Shown: positions 1 to 13,159, numbered from the stretch's first letter. The stretch is DNA of 64,000 nt from Enoplosus armatus (GCF_043641665.1 NC_092198.1:17482501-17546500); one strand, 5' to 3'. Numbers and translations are program-made. The notes: generated by a model not told the origin, from the letters alone.

Positions 1-238
1 GATCTGGTTCTACACTTCTTTTTGCCCAAATTCAAAGTGCAGCTGTTTTACATGCAGGGAGCAAGAACTTAAAAGGAGAATTACGTCACTCGGATTGTTA
101 CACAACTCAAGAGTCTGGCACAGAACTTACAAGCTAGCTAATTTAGCATCAGCTAGATAATGATGAGTAACAAATGCAGCGACAGATCTGGACTAAAAAA
201 ATGTATACCTGTTCAACAAGAACTCCTTAGAAGACCAT

Positions 239-345
239 TTAAGATAAGATAAGATAACATATATTGATCCTGTGCAGATAAATTAAAGTGTCACGGCAGA
301 AATAAGATCAGTCGCACAGTACTGATGAGTAGGTTACAGCAATAG
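239..345 (-). repeat. 3' end of a teleost non-LTR retroelement, reversed
   Basis: The segment begins with three tandem AAGAT units, followed by TATTGATCC and a stretch ending in AAGTGTCACGGCAG. Read on the minus strand, this is a GGATCAATA block followed by a (TTATC)n-type tail. That arrangement is the usual 3' end of fish LINEs or their dependent SINEs. The piece is 5'-truncated and carries no coding sequence. The family assignment is from recalled consensus only. Confidence 0.5.
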
Positions 346-632
346 TTCAACATTTTGGGAAATATGAGTATTTGCTTTCTTGTCGAGAGTTCAATGAGAA
401 GATCGATACCTCTCGAGGCTACAGCTAGCAGTCGGTTATTCTAGCTTAGCATAAAGACTAGCTAGCCATGCTCTGTCCAAAGATAACGAAGGGTTAAAAG
501 GTTGACTTACGGTCGTCTTGTCGTCACGATAACCCCCCATAAAGCCGCAGTTTGTCATATTTATACTTAACCGATTAAACAAACAAGCTATAACATGTTA
601 GTTGGTGAGCTTTAGAAGTGCTGGCAGGAGAT
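345..632 (+). repeat. R2 dispersed repeat, rearranged copy
   Basis: The copy opens with CAACATTTTGGGAAATA and contains GAGAAGATCGATACC and AGCATAAAGACT. The first and last of these recur, variously diverged, in the copies at 25604 and 63556. After a TCTGTCCAAAGATAAC block near 475, the sequence appears to switch orientation: the stretch from about 525 to 630 (ATTAAACAAACAAGC, GTGAGCTTTAGAAGTGCTGG) matches what I recall of the same family's distal half in reverse complement. No open frame is present. It is probably a non-autonomous DNA element. Membership is well supported by the internal copies. The inversion rests on memory of the consensus. Confidence 0.6.
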
Positions 633-649
633 TTCCCTTTTTTCTATTT

Positions 650-3225
650 CTATTTCAGTTTTTAGTTTTTATTATTTAACAAGCAAACAGCAAATTCTGA
701 CAACTTGGCATGAAATGCCCCAGATTCAAAGTTCAGGAGGAGATAACCAGTATGTACAGTGACCCTATCATTGAAAATAACCCACTAAAGTCCCATCGTG
801 GCCTGAGTCAGACAATCAGTGGAAATGTTTCTCAGATGTTTACTCAACAACTTCAGCACTTGAGTCTTGTCCTGTTTGACTCATCTCGTCAGGCAACTTC
901 ACGGAGATGAAACTTTCAAGCCCAAACTGTTTGAGAGCACGTGATTGGCTGCTCAGACGTCTCCCTTCATGACTTGAACTCTAAGAGCAACAAAGGTCAG
1001 GATGTGTTGGGTCGAAAACCGAAATCCAATTATCATAAATTCTACAAGCACGCCTCATTATTGAGGCTTTTCCAACATAAATCAACTGACTTCCTCCGGG
1101 CAGGCACAGAAGCTAAAACTTAACCATGCATCATAATAGGGTGCCATGTCCTCTGTTCTCTCTTTATATTTTATGACTGATGAGCGCAGCGCAGGTTTTG
1201 ACGGCATGATGATGGCTGCAGTGTGCCAAGGTAATGAGACGCTAGGTGGTCCACACCCTCTGCTGTCCCATGGTAGCTCATTAGCGATCGTTCTGCAGTG
1301 ACTGTCCGGGTTTATTGTAGAACATTTGACAATATAACTACACTGGATGTTTTAATGAAACAAAGCACGGAGCCAAAGAGTGACATGACACAAGGAGCAG
1401 CCAGGGTGACTTTCTTCTCTCGGTGGCTGTAAAAACAGATGAATGAGGGCTTGTTAGCACAGTTTGCCCTCTGTCAGTCTGCACAGATACATGTGAACTC
1501 ATACACACAGAAACATACATATTTCTTTCGCGTGGGAAAGTTGTTTTTTAATGGCTCTTATAAACTCTCCTTGTTTGTCGCTCCTTCATGTCCTCTTTCA
1601 GTCCTAACTACGTTTCTCTGGGGAAATATTGTTTATACTTCAGGTTTAGATTAGTAAGTAAAAGGCGTTCAGTGACTCACAAGTGCGGCCATAAAATGTG
1701 TGCGTGCGTTGTCTGCATGTGTGTGCAGTGTGTTTATGTGTGTGATCTCCTCAAATAGTGGGGGCAGTCAGAAGAAGAGTGGGCCTCCAAATATTGACAA
1801 AGTGTTACGTCAGATTTTCTCAGGGTCACAAAACCCCCGGTGCTCCTTTAAAAAACTCAAAATAGCCCACGACTGCATTCCTGTCTCACTCCTGAGACTC
1901 ACACGCAACAGTGTTTTGACTGTGTGTTGAAAGAAAAGGGCTGCTGGCACCTTCTCAGCGCCGTGTGTGCGTGTCAAACGTGGGTGTGCAAGCTAACATT
2001 TGTGCTTACTCGTTAACCATTTCGAAAAATGGCCTAATAATTATTCAGTGACTGGTGGGTTAAAATGAACACGCAGATGAAGCTGCATTTAAACGTAAGT
2101 TTGTCTTAGTTGTGTTATACTGCATGCTCATGTTACTGTCATTTAATGTTATGTAAGTACAATTTACCAAAGGGGAAATCCCATTCACATTATGTGGGAT
2201 TTTTTGCAGGCTTAAATAGCTCCAACCGCGCATGACAAATTGCAGGATTCTGTCAACAAAGCTTGTAAACACAGCAGCAAATCCACCAATGCCAGCAGTC
2301 CAAGGTATCAAAGACTCCCTGATTGTGTCTTAGAGTCTAATTGTGCTCCAAAGTCCCCTCATTTTCCCGCAGCTCATCATGAATGTTCAACGCATCAAAT
2401 CTCAGTTCTAAGAATCTAAATTCAACTGCACCAATGTAAGAAATAACAACTGCAGTTCATTCAATTCACAAAGACAAAAGGTTTTGGATGTAGTTTTAAT
2501 GAACAACAAAGAATGCATAAGAGTGAGTATTGCCTGTTTGAGCAGTGCTAATACTAAATTGGCAACAATAGATAAAAATGTGCTGATTGTTTGATTAAAG
2601 CTATTTAAAGACAGTTTTTAATGTGATCTTAAACCAACGCAATACAAAGATGCCTGGAAAAGTGTTTTAACCTGTCCATTTAGAGTCAGACCACATCAAC
2701 AGTAGGTGTGATGCATTCCTGCATTCCTCAAGGCTGTGTCACTGTGGTAGGTTGGTATCCAAAATACAGCAAAACATATTTTATTTATTTTAACAGCCAT
2801 CTTGGCCGTCAGCACATCATTATGTCTTATTGCTCTGAACTGATCAAAATATTGCAACAAAGCATTGACAAGTAGCCGCATAAAAAAAATTTAAAAAATC
2901 ATTAGTCAGGAAGATAAAACAGCCGCATGGTGTCTGACACATCCATGTCTGTGCTCAACCAGTCACATAATAAAAGTAAGTTCAGGCTTGTCAGATCATG
3001 CCCATTGACAGCTTTCCTCTCTCTCACATGAAGAACACCATAACATACAAAATAGTTTTCCCCCGAAAAATATCATTAGCACTTTCTCTGTCTTTGCTTG
3101 TCCCGGGTTTCCTCTTGCTTTGAGGCGTTTGTGAAGCTCGTCACACGACGAGGTACCCTGCTGGAGTTCAGACCAGAGAAATATCTACGCCTCGGGGGCT
3201 GACATATTTCTCAGATTTAATATCT
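650..3225. other. Non-coding, no gene seen
   Basis: Stop codons are frequent in all frames, and the open frames here are under 90 codons with no recognisable domain. I see no tRNA or other RNA gene and no repeat that recurs in the window. A GT-rich patch lies near 1700-1740. Confidence 0.6.
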
Positions 3226-3477
3226 CCCCCAGCATCTGCGAGATAAAAGGCTATAATGAGGGGTGAAGCAGCTGGGAGATAATCTCCAACACCATCTCTT
3301 CGCACGCTGTTTATCGCTCAGGGCATCACATCTTGGCTGTCACTGAACAGACTGTACAAATTAGCATCCAAAGGCACACTGAGTCAGACATTTTGTGTGA
3401 TTACTTTGGTTACTTAGCCACTTTGTACAACTCCAAAGGGCAGCAAGAGCCATTTATTCTCTCTGTATTACTCTCTG

Positions 3478-3523
3478 TACAATTTCCCCCCGGGGATCAA
3501 TAAAGTATTTCTGATTCTGATTA
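3478..3523 (+). repeat. 3' tail of a teleost non-LTR retroelement
   Basis: AATTTCCCCCCGGGGATCAA is followed by TAAAGTATTTC and a short (TGATTC)n tail. This is the common 3' terminus of fish non-LTR elements in plus orientation. The body is missing or too decayed to see. It is the same general signature as the reversed end at 239. Confidence 0.55.
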
Positions 3524-6500
3524 AAAGCAAAACTGCAAATCCAGTTGAATTTATATTCTAGCTGCAATGTAGCTCGCATTGGGTTTCTCCCAGTAAAGTC
3601 TTATTGGGACTGACGGAGCCATTCAACTTTCATTCGGCCGGCCAGTTGACTCTCCGACTGACTCTGTTTAAGCCGTGACGGTCTGGTACTTATGGGAAAA
3701 TGTGTTTAAAGGATTTGTTAAATGAACAACAATATTAGACGGGGGTTTTTTTTATTTACCATCCTTATCCACACAACATACTGTTTATGTTTTTTGTGAG
3801 CGGAGCAGAGGAGGCTGCGCCGCTCAGCTAAACCCTGTTTATGATCTTTGCACAAGTTGGCTAATTGATTTGGCATGTTAGCAGCAAGTGGATGCTGGAG
3901 TCTTTATAAACTTTATCAAATGCCTTGTTTCTGTCAAACACTACAAGCAGCTCTGGTGAAGTAGTTCTGTCAAGGTTGAAAAAAAGGGATGGTTGTTCTC
4001 TCTAATTAGGATAGAGTTATATCAATTGTGATCCCGCCCCGAGTTACCGTAAGTGTTTTTATCAATCTCGATTCGTTTGGAGGGAAATTCTCCCACTGTG
4101 GGTGATGCTAACCGAAGTGAACAGCCGCCCTCTCTTGGACAGGGATTCCCTCACCAGCAGAAACTAAAAATGCAAAAACTTTCTCTTCTCTTTCTCTCGT
4201 TATGTTCAGTTGTAACAGCCATGATCTGAGTGCATTTCGCTACAGTAGTTCACTTCAGATGATAAAATAAATCGATCTCAGTCCCCCGTAAGTCACGCTG
4301 ATGGTTATGCAGTTGTGTCGTCTGAGGACTGATTGATTGATTGTACGTCAGGAATGTGATTCTTAGAAGTTAAAGGAGCCGTTCCGGCCTGGTTCACTTT
4401 TATCACTTGAATGTCCTTGGCAATCCTCGGACGTTTCCAGCATTTCACGGCGGACGTCCATGAATGAGCAGCTTTGAAAGCATGCCAACAGTAGATGGAA
4501 AATACTGTTGCGTAACTTCTTGTTTTTCCTTGACCCTTTAAAAAAAAAAAAGAAAAAGTAAAACACAAATCCATACTTCATTCTGGCTTATCTGTGTCCT
4601 GAGCCCAAATCTACATGACGTTACAATCCTCTGAGAGTAAACAAATGAGCCGAAACACAGATGTCATGATTTCACCTCCCTGTTTTAAGGTTTTGTTTTG
4701 AGCCTAAACCACACGTGCGCACATCATGCAGCTTCGTTTTATGATTAACAGTTAAAAAAAAGACAACAGCAGACCAACACCTGTTCACCTTAACAGACAC
4801 TTTCTGCTGCCCGCTGTCCACAAAGTGCACCCGTGTTCAGTATTTATGTAGATTTTCGGACCTTTTTTCACCCACTTTGACTTGTTTGAGGGCTTTTCTG
4901 CGTTTGGGAATCCTTGATTTTCTGCTTCATCCCCTGTGAGACTGATACTCATGGGAATGTCGGAGGATCTCCAGCAGATGAAAAGCGTCCTGTACCCGTG
5001 GTGATGCTCAGACTGTCTGGCTCTGTCTTTGTCCCTCTGACTCACTGTCATCACAGTCTCCAATCCATCCCTCAAGTCTGTCTGATCAGCTAAGCCTTAC
5101 TATGGGTTCAGCTACATCTGTTGTCACCACTCGCAAAAGTGAAATGCGCAGCGTGGAATCAGCGCGCTGACTTCCAGTTATGCCAGTCATCGAAGCTTTC
5201 CACGCGCCAATAAACAAACAAAAACATGTTCAAGAGCTTTCGCAGATGTAGCCAACGTTTTTCTCTCAAACTGAAACATGATGCAGAATATTTTGCAGCT
5301 TTTATTCTTTTAACACGTCAGTTTTCAAACCCGTGCGCACAAATCCGGAGGAAACATGAAGTGTAGACAGTGCATAATCTGGGATGTCACGGTTCATGGA
5401 AATCTATGTGAAATCTTGACATTTCCCTAAAGTTTTCCATGAAGACTCTTCGTTTTGACGCAGCTCTCCTCCATCATCTCGCCATAGTGTTTTGAAGTGG
5501 AACTAAGTGCCTGCAGTGGAAAAGCTGCGATGCTGTTGTAGAGGGACCGTGTCCTTTCTGGTTACAATTAAGTGATTTATAACCTGGCTGCTCCTCTGCT
5601 GGGTGTCTGGGGTTCATTCTTCCCTTTCCCCCTTTTCCTTTCATTCTTTCCTTCACCGACCACTGTAAAGTGGAAGAGAGTGGGTCTGTGAAGTTCGGTG
5701 AAGTCCAGTTCACAGACTTGTTTGTCAACTACACCGGCTCATTGTACACTTTTTTCAGTCCTGTTATTTGATTAAATAATTTGTAATAAGGCAATACATC
5801 TCTTTTTGCAAGATGAAAAGCAATCGGACCACAATTATTGCGATTGTCAAGTCATTCACATCCGATGCAGTCCTCTAAACAATCAAATGCAAACCTTTGG
5901 AAGTGAGGAAAACATTCACTTGCTGCCGTTTGTTTGTAATCCCTGCGTATTAATTGTTTGATTATGTCTCGGTGGTATTTATTGATCAGAAATACCAAAT
6001 GTAAAAGGCTTCTCTTCTCACGGTTGTTTTGGATGCTCAGTCACAAACTGGCTTCACACATTCATCTCCTGTCTGGAAATATGGAGATGCAGGAATGTTG
6101 GATTTGATGCGGACAAATCTGGAGCTGACAAATTCAATTTTCCCGACTGTGTCAGAAAACTTCTGCTTGTGTCGACTTCAAAGTGAACGTGATGCAGATT
6201 TTAGACACAAAGTTAATGGAAGAAGTGGATGCAAACTGATAGAAGCAAGAGATGATAGTGCGCATTTTGTTTTTTATTTTTGTGGTCACCTCCTCTTCTC
6301 TTCCATGTCCTGACTTAAATCAGGAGTTCATTTCTTGTGCCAACCTGGAGAAGCGTACATTTGCTTAGACGCTGGTGTTCCTGGTAAGTTTTGCGGCACG
6401 GTCTGAGCTGTATCGCAAACCACATTGCTGGTGCTTACATTGCTAGCTGGCTAGTTAACAGCAACAGCTTTAATGTCAATGGCAGTTTGTGTCGAATAGA

Positions 6501-7420
6501 CAAGAACTGCGAAGCTAAACTTCACCCTCAAACATGTACTTGTTCTCCTTCCTTGTTGATTTTCTGCATTGAGTTACGACCTGTCAATCACAGTCCTTAT
6601 ATCAACATGTCTGAGGTCAGCAGCAGGAAAAGGGTTCACATAGATGACCTGTTATCTTAGATGCACACTGGAGGAGTCTGGCTTCCGTGCATTTTTTCCA
6701 CAGGCCACAGTCGAGTTATTCAGCTCAGCAGTTCTGCCGATTTGTCGAAACGGAAGCACTCTTCCTTGATCGTGGCCGGAGTACAGAGTACTTAGAGACT
6801 GATAAGACGTACTTGCCCGCTATCAGATGCAGCCTAATTGCTCTGAGGTTATTATTGTGTCTGCTTTGTCAAGGCATGCCAATGCTGATCTACCCGAGCT
6901 GCAGTAGATTTGGTCCAAGAGCTGCGATGACATTAAGCAGCAGGAGGACGTGATAGAAACTGTACACTGTCAAGGAAGTACATTTTTTAAGTCTGAATAC
7001 AAAACTTGGCTAAATCTCACATTCTTTTACCTTAATATCTCTTCCATGATTGTAATTTCTGTTCTTTAGGAAGTCCATATCCACCTTGGACCGGTTCTGT
7101 CAATCAGGATGAAAATGAGAAGGAAAAACAATCCCCACGGAAGTAAAGATGCTGTGGCTCAAAACTGGGTGAAATTCCCTTAAGCAGTCTAAAGTGTTGT
7201 TACATAATGGACCTAATGCATCGCAGGAGCTGGAGAAAATCACTGTATTACTGCCCAGATTGGAAAAGTATGCCTTTGATCCGGGGAGGCGGCCTCTGAG
7301 AATAATAGAGGCTCCCGGCACAGTCAGCACTTTAACTGCCGACTGCGGTATTAAAATACTCAAGACTTCCTCAGCGGAGATATCCACTTAACTTTTCATT
7401 TCTCATAATATTCATTTTAT
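3524..7420. other. Non-coding, no gene seen
   Basis: This is unique-looking AT-rich DNA. There is an 11-base A run at 4540. Two plus-strand splice-like contexts occur: a pyrimidine tract with AG before 6323 and a GT at 6382, and a TTCTTTAG before 7071. The frames after them are short and unrecognisable, so I did not call exons. Confidence 0.5.
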
Positions 7421-7424
7421 AATA

Positions 7425-7487
7425 ATACAGTGTATTGCTTACTTGTTTGGGCCTCTGTATTCCCTAAGGAACCTCAATACACTGTAT
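7425..7487. repeat. Perfect 13-bp inverted repeat with 37-nt spacer
   Basis: ATACAGTGTATTG at 7425-7437 is the exact reverse complement of CAATACACTGTAT at 7475-7487. Transcribed RNA could fold into a 13-bp stem with a 37-nt loop. The pairing does not extend on either side. It could be the remnant of a small inverted-repeat element or a chance hairpin. It matches no microRNA that I recognise. Confidence 0.6.
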
Positions 7488-7866
7488 GAGGTTAGTTAAA
7501 AAATTAAATACTGTTTAATTTTTAATTACATAACCAGATTAAAACTGTTAAGTGATCCAGCGATAAGAGCTGTGTAATGCTAATCCAAAAGCAGTCCACT
7601 TTTGTTCTAAAGGGGTTTAGTCTTTGTGATCTATGGAACCATAAATAATTCTTGACCTGAAACTTTAAGAACTGGGCATAAAGAGCCGAGGAAACCTTCT
7701 CATGTTTAGTTTGAGCCTTTACATTTATTTGTGGTTTATTCGACAGTCTGCGCTGGTGGTCAGTCTGGTTCATTAAAACTCACTCGAACCACTTTCATAC
7801 AAACACAAGTAAAATCAGCGAGCCTGCCCCTCACTTATCACAAGCACCAGTATGCGCAACTGCACC

Positions 7867-8217
7867 AGGGCTGCAACTAAATATTGCTTTCATTATCAAT
7901 AAATCTTTTCTCTATTGCCGGATTAATCGTTCGGTCTATAAAATGTCAGAAAAACAGCGAAAAAAGCCCCTCACAACTTCCCAGACCCTAAGATGACGTC
8001 TTTAAATTGCTTACTTTGTCCAAAACAACATTAAAAACCAAAAGATATTAAGTTTCTAATCACAGAAGAAAATGAAAAGCAGCAAATCATCACATTAGAA
8101 CAGCTGGCACCAGATAACTTGTGGCGATAACTTGTGACAATCCATCTGTTATAAAAACTGTTGCATATTAAACTTCTGATGATCAATTAAATTATTCAAC
8201 TAATCATTCAGCTCTGA
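7867..8217 (+). repeat. R1 dispersed repeat, near full length
   Basis: The copy starts AGGGCTGCAACTAA, runs through ATTAATCGTTCGGTCTATAA, GTCAGAAAA and AAATTGCTTACTTTGTCC, and ends in ACTAATCATTCAGCTCTGA. Its ends are roughly inverted (AGGGCTG at the start, CAGCTCT at the end), as in a MITE. About 350 bp without an open frame. Five further pieces in the window share the same internal landmarks. I recognise it as one of the most abundant repeats of percomorph fish. Confidence 0.85.
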
Positions 8218-8219
8218 CC

Positions 8220-11200
8220 TGCACACATAGTTATCAACAGTGAATCTGAGAATGGGTATATGTTGCTGGCTGTTGGGCAAGCATCTCAGCAGCAGAGGTT
8301 GAATGTTCTGCAACAGTATTAAACAACTGAATAAGGACTGTGAACACCTGCTGTGCAGTCTGAATGGTGCAGGGGAAATAATGAAAAAAACATTTTTGAT
8401 TTGTCTTCAAAAACTCAGCCATCTGATGTGATGTTGGGGCCAGAAACAAACCCAGACCAGGACCGGCCACGCTGGGTCACGTTACAGCATTATAACTCAG
8501 AGCCACTGCATCCTAGATCTCTGCCCTTCTTTTCTGCCTCACCAGTGGACTCAAGCACGGCTCATACATGTGCGCTGGCTGATAAAAACAGCCTGAGCTG
8601 TTGTGGTACTCCGTGTTCTCCCTGCACAAGGAAGGAAGGAACAAGTGAACGTGATGCAGCTGTCCTGCTCTCTCTCGTAAATGAGATCTGGAAATCTCGC
8701 TGAAATTGTACCCGGTTACATAAAGGTTATTTAAACAAGAATGCTGCAGCTCTAGACAAAGAAAGTTATGCTGATTGTTTTTATGCACTACATCTGTGTT
8801 TCGTGCAATTTATAGTTTATTGTTTTTTATTTACATAATCCATTCTTTTTTTTCTTTTCTTTTTTTTTAGAAATCTCGGCACTTTGTTTTGAAAATCTGT
8901 TTTTTTTGTATTGTTTATATTTTTGCAATCTTCTTATGTATGTAGATGTATAACAAAGGTCAACCCACACCAGACAATACTGAAATATTATGAACCTAAC
9001 CTAACATGGCACCCTGTATAACACACGGAAATAAGGCTGAATATTGCCAAAGTCGGCTTCAGTATCAGTACGTGAATGATCATATCTGCAAAGAGTTTAT
9101 AGTTTTTGTTAAGTTAATAATTGCACTCAGCCTGGTGCCAGGTATGACTCATAATGCGTTCATAAATGACTTGGAAATTGTTTCTACACAGACGAATTGA
9201 ATAATTCCGACGTCCATTTATACATTAAGACAATTTAAGCAAACATACCAATTATGGCCTGACATTTACTATTTCTCATTATCCAATAACAAAACAATGG
9301 ATTACATGTGTGTGTGCGTACATGTGCGCCCACGTGTTAGAATTTTAAAACGGATCACACCCACGTTGCTCCATAATGTCAGGGTCACCACAGTGGAAGT
9401 CTCCGCCTGTCAGCTCTCCGATGGGGGCCCCGACAAAGTGTCCATCTCCCTGTCGCACAGCGGGCCGTATGTGGAAACATGATCATCATTTTGTGTTCAA
9501 TTATGTTCAGCCCCGAGCCACCAGCTAACATCTGTCAAAACCATGAGGCAGAGCTGCAGCGCTGCCGGATAGGCTTCCTCGATTATTGATCCCCCTTTGA
9601 CAAAAAGGTCAAAGGTCAAAATCTGATAGAGCAGGGCAGCAACTCTGGAGCTCCTACCAGTTGAATGTCTTGCTCGAGGACTCCTGGCTTGAATTTGAAA
9701 TGGTTACAGAGTTATTCTGTTACAGATTACCTCTCAATCAAAACTCCTAATTCATTGGATTACATTAGAGTCTGTTTATATTTCTTGGTGGGTTTTTAAC
9801 AACTTCTCCTTTTGTGTACCCTACATGTTGTGTCCTTACATACTGCAATGCATACATACAGTACACACTTTCATTTATGTCACAAGTTTAATTATGTGAC
9901 GTGCATATGATTATTTTCTTCTGACTGATTAGCGCTTTAGCATGTTCTGTTGAATGCCATGCAACTAGTTTCCACACAGCTTTACTCAGGAAATATAATT
10001 AGACCTTTTAATGATCTTAATTTTGCACAGTCAGTGGATAATCGGCCATAATTCTTTCCATTTTATGTGCGTCAAGCTTCTCCTAAGTTCTGTCCGTACA
10101 GTCTGCAGGTCTGACATCTTGCATTATTTCATGTCTTCTATTACTCAGGCTTTGTGTCTGCGTAGACAAGTCGATGTGCAGACCCCTGGACCAACACTGG
10201 GCCCCTCTTGTTTTCACTTTGCCGCATAGAAAAAAGAGAGAAGTGGACATGTTACATCATTTTTTTTCCATACGGAAACTTATTTCTGGCAAATGTGCCG
10301 ATCATCAACTTTTTTTTCTTATAAATCCACTTCCCACTGCATCCAAAGGTTGGACCGCTTTAATGTGATTTTCCTCCTTAAAGTTCTGGACCATTTGCTT
10401 CTAATTTGATGGTTTCTAGCACCTCCTGTTCCCACTCTCTGCACTGTTCATGCTGTTTATGATGTACGGTAACAGTCACTTTCCTCTGGACTGTGGAGAA
10501 AAACCCTGGAGAGGATGGCTTGACATTATTGTTTAAAGAATAAGAGTTCTTGTTTGACCCCAAAGATGCAAAAGCAGATTCGTACCTGGATTGAGGCTTG
10601 AAAGATATTTTGTCAAATGGAATTAAGCTGTTCTAAAATAGATGCACGTGTTTATTGCTATCATGCCATTGCTGTAAATACCCCGAGGATGACATGACTC
10701 TCTGTTAAAAGCACTTCATCACACCCATTCTTATCAAGATCAAGAAATATTTTCATGCTGGATTTTATTTACATTTTCTTTAACAAAAATACAGCTGCCG
10801 TGTAGAAATGTTCTTTCACAGATGGTCAACAGCACCAAAAAAGAACAATCTTATTTTAGTTTGAAACTCACATACCATGTGTTATTTACTGTAGTCTTTG
10901 TTTTCCAGAAGTGTTTGTTGTTTGGGCATATCCCACGCGATGTGCCTGCACATCTGGCTCTTGTGTATGCCACTGTTCTGCTGCCTTTTGGCGATGGTTG
11001 CATGACTGCAGCTTTTGCTTTATGACCAAAACCAGTGCACTTTGTAGTTCTGCCATGACATTGTTATGACGTGATAATGAGATGGTTAAATATTTTGGTA
11101 TTAGGGTTAATTGCCACCATAATTATGTCCTGTAAGACTTTACATTGGCCCCCCATGTAGTTGTACGCAGATTTAAGTGTTAATTAATGTTTTTGTCAAC

Positions 11201-12060
11201 AGCTATAACTCCTACTGTGGGAGCCCACACTGTAAGTGGAGGCTGGTGAATTACGCTGTATCACAATATAGTAAAACACAGTTGTGATAATATCAAATAT
11301 GTCTTCATAGGAGAAGCTATAATTGTTAACAAATGCTGTACATTAATAATAATAATCAAAATGCCGTTGTGACACTTTCGCACAGTGAAAGCAGAGATGG
11401 TTGGGTTAATCATGATCAGCAGGCAGATGAAGGTAGTCAAGTGACACTCGTCTGAAATGCATTATGAGGGACATTAAGAATAACGTATCGCTTTTGCCAG
11501 ACATCCATGGTCTGGAGGTGTGGATTTCAGCATCATAATCAGAAGAAATATGCAATTTCATGTAAATGTGACACTGTAAACGTGGAATTTACGCCAGGCA
11601 GTGGTCATTGGTTGGAAAGCTGCCCGTTTTAATGGAGTGTGGCTTTTTCATTTCAGTTTGTTGCTGACAAATGCCCATAAAAATGTCTGCCTGCCTGAAA
11701 ACCTACAGTAAACCCATGTTCTTTACATTCTTCTACTGCTGCTGCCACTATCGTTGCAACCTGTATCCAGTATGCACGGCATACTGTAAAACTTCAAGTT
11801 CAAATTCCATCGCATTGGCAATTCAGAAAGGGGGACCAACAGTAGAGGTGCATTACTGTGTTAGCCAGCTAGTAGCATCTACGTTCCATTACCAGTGTGC
11901 CCAATACTGCACACTTCTGACTATGCCATTATTATTTTATCTTGTGGTCAACAAGTGTAATGCTAGCTAACATCACAGCCAGCACAGTGTGCTACGTCAG
12001 TACGTCAAGTGAGTAAATAGCTAATTCTATCACATTTGTGTCCGACCCACAGCCCCTGAT
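8220..12060. other. Non-coding, no gene seen
   Basis: This is AT-rich DNA with T-rich low complexity near 8815-8930. That includes a long pyrimidine tract ending in AG at 8869-8870, followed by low-complexity sequence and no plausible coding frame. The open frames are short and lack domains. A perfect DR1 motif lies at 9606-9618. Confidence 0.55.
9606..9618 (+). promoter_or_regulatory. Perfect DR1 nuclear-receptor motif
   Basis: Two AGGTCA half-sites are spaced by one A. This is the consensus element for RXR heterodimers with PPAR, and for HNF4 and COUP-TF homodimers. A perfect 12-position match is expected by chance in under one percent of windows this size. There is no adjacent gene to assign it to, so a regulatory role is an inference. 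Confidence 0.35.
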
Positions 12061-12068
12061 GGAAAATA

Positions 12069-12238
12069 GAGAACTGCCAAACAACATATCAGGAGACAAG
12101 AGCGCATGTCCAGACAAACAGTATGTACGAGGTCACAGAGAGTACTCGAACCTGCAAAATGCCACTTTTAGGGCACATTAGAGCTGATCAGTGTGTGTGT
12201 GTGTGTGTGTGAGAGAGACTGTGAACATACTGTACCCT
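12069..12238 (+). repeat. R6 repeat, upstream copy
   Basis: The copy runs from GAGAACTGCCAA through GTCCAGACAAACAGT, CACAGAGAGTACT and AACCTGCA.AATGCCACTTT to a (GT)n tract and CATACTGT. It is the direct-repeat partner of 13993-14154, about 1.92 kb away, with high but imperfect identity. The microsatellite in this copy is longer. It is non-coding. The two could be separate insertions of one family or products of a local duplication. Confidence 0.75.
12191..12212. repeat. (GT)n microsatellite inside R6
   Basis: About ten GT units followed by GAGAGAG. The second R6 copy has only a short interrupted GT stretch at the same place, so the tract expanded within this copy or contracted in the other. 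Confidence 0.85.
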
Positions 12239-12239
12239 C

Positions 12240-13159
12240 TTGATGACAATGTATTTGTATGTTATTGCAATGGGTTTTAAAACGGTTTATTTTGCTTAAG
12301 AAGAGAATTTTCACAAACCAAAAAGCTTGTCTGAAGAATTCAAAATCAACTCATTTATAGATGCATGGCTTTCATTGGACAGCAGTAGTGCTTAATCAGT
12401 GTTGTGGGAGGTCTTTTAAAATAACATGCGACAGTGGACACATGTTGATGACTGTTAAACTTCAGAAATCATGGATCAAGTCAAAAGATATATGAAGTCA
12501 AGACATTATAAATACCAGGTAACACAGTGCGTCCAGTCTTCCTGCAGCCCTGCCCTCCATCCAAAATCTCTTCTTTCTTGATGTCATCTCTCTCCATCTG
12601 GTAGACTCAATCGTCTGAAAAACAGCCTCAGGTAAAATGGCTCACAGCGAATGTGCCAGACAAGGATGCCTTGGATTACAGGCAGCTGCTGCTTGAAAGT
12701 CTGATCTGGACTGAACCGAGGAGGGAAAGAAAGGAAGAGCATAAATCTCTCTCTTTTGTAATAGACGTCTTTGGCTTGAGATCAAATGTGAATGAAGAGC
12801 ATCTTTAAAAGATTTAAGATTTATGGCTTAGAAATGTTGCAGTGGTCAAATGGTAATGTTAGTCATAATCTAACTGTTACTCCTGTTGTGTGGGATACAT
12901 AATACTTAATGTTCATGCTTTTAAATCTAATTATGTAACCTCTGTGGACAAGTTAGTATGTATTGATGAAGCCAACAGAAAGTAATCTATCAACTCTGCA
13001 GTCCCCTGTATTTTTCAAGTTGTTCTGGCCCCCAAGTCACCAAAAAAATTGTCATTGGCACTCAGCCCAAGCCCATTGACTCCTACTGAAAAAAAAGACT
13101 CTTTAAAAACGGGTCAAAAACATATAGTTTCATTTCCTTTTATATTACTTAAGCAGAAG
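12240..13159. other. Non-coding, no gene seen
   Basis: AT-rich sequence between the R6 copy and the SINE. I see no open frame of note and no RNA gene. Confidence 0.55.

Noticed and set aside
8845..8870. Very long T tract ending in TAG as a splice acceptor
   Set aside because: The following sequence is T-rich low complexity without a plausible exon or donor.
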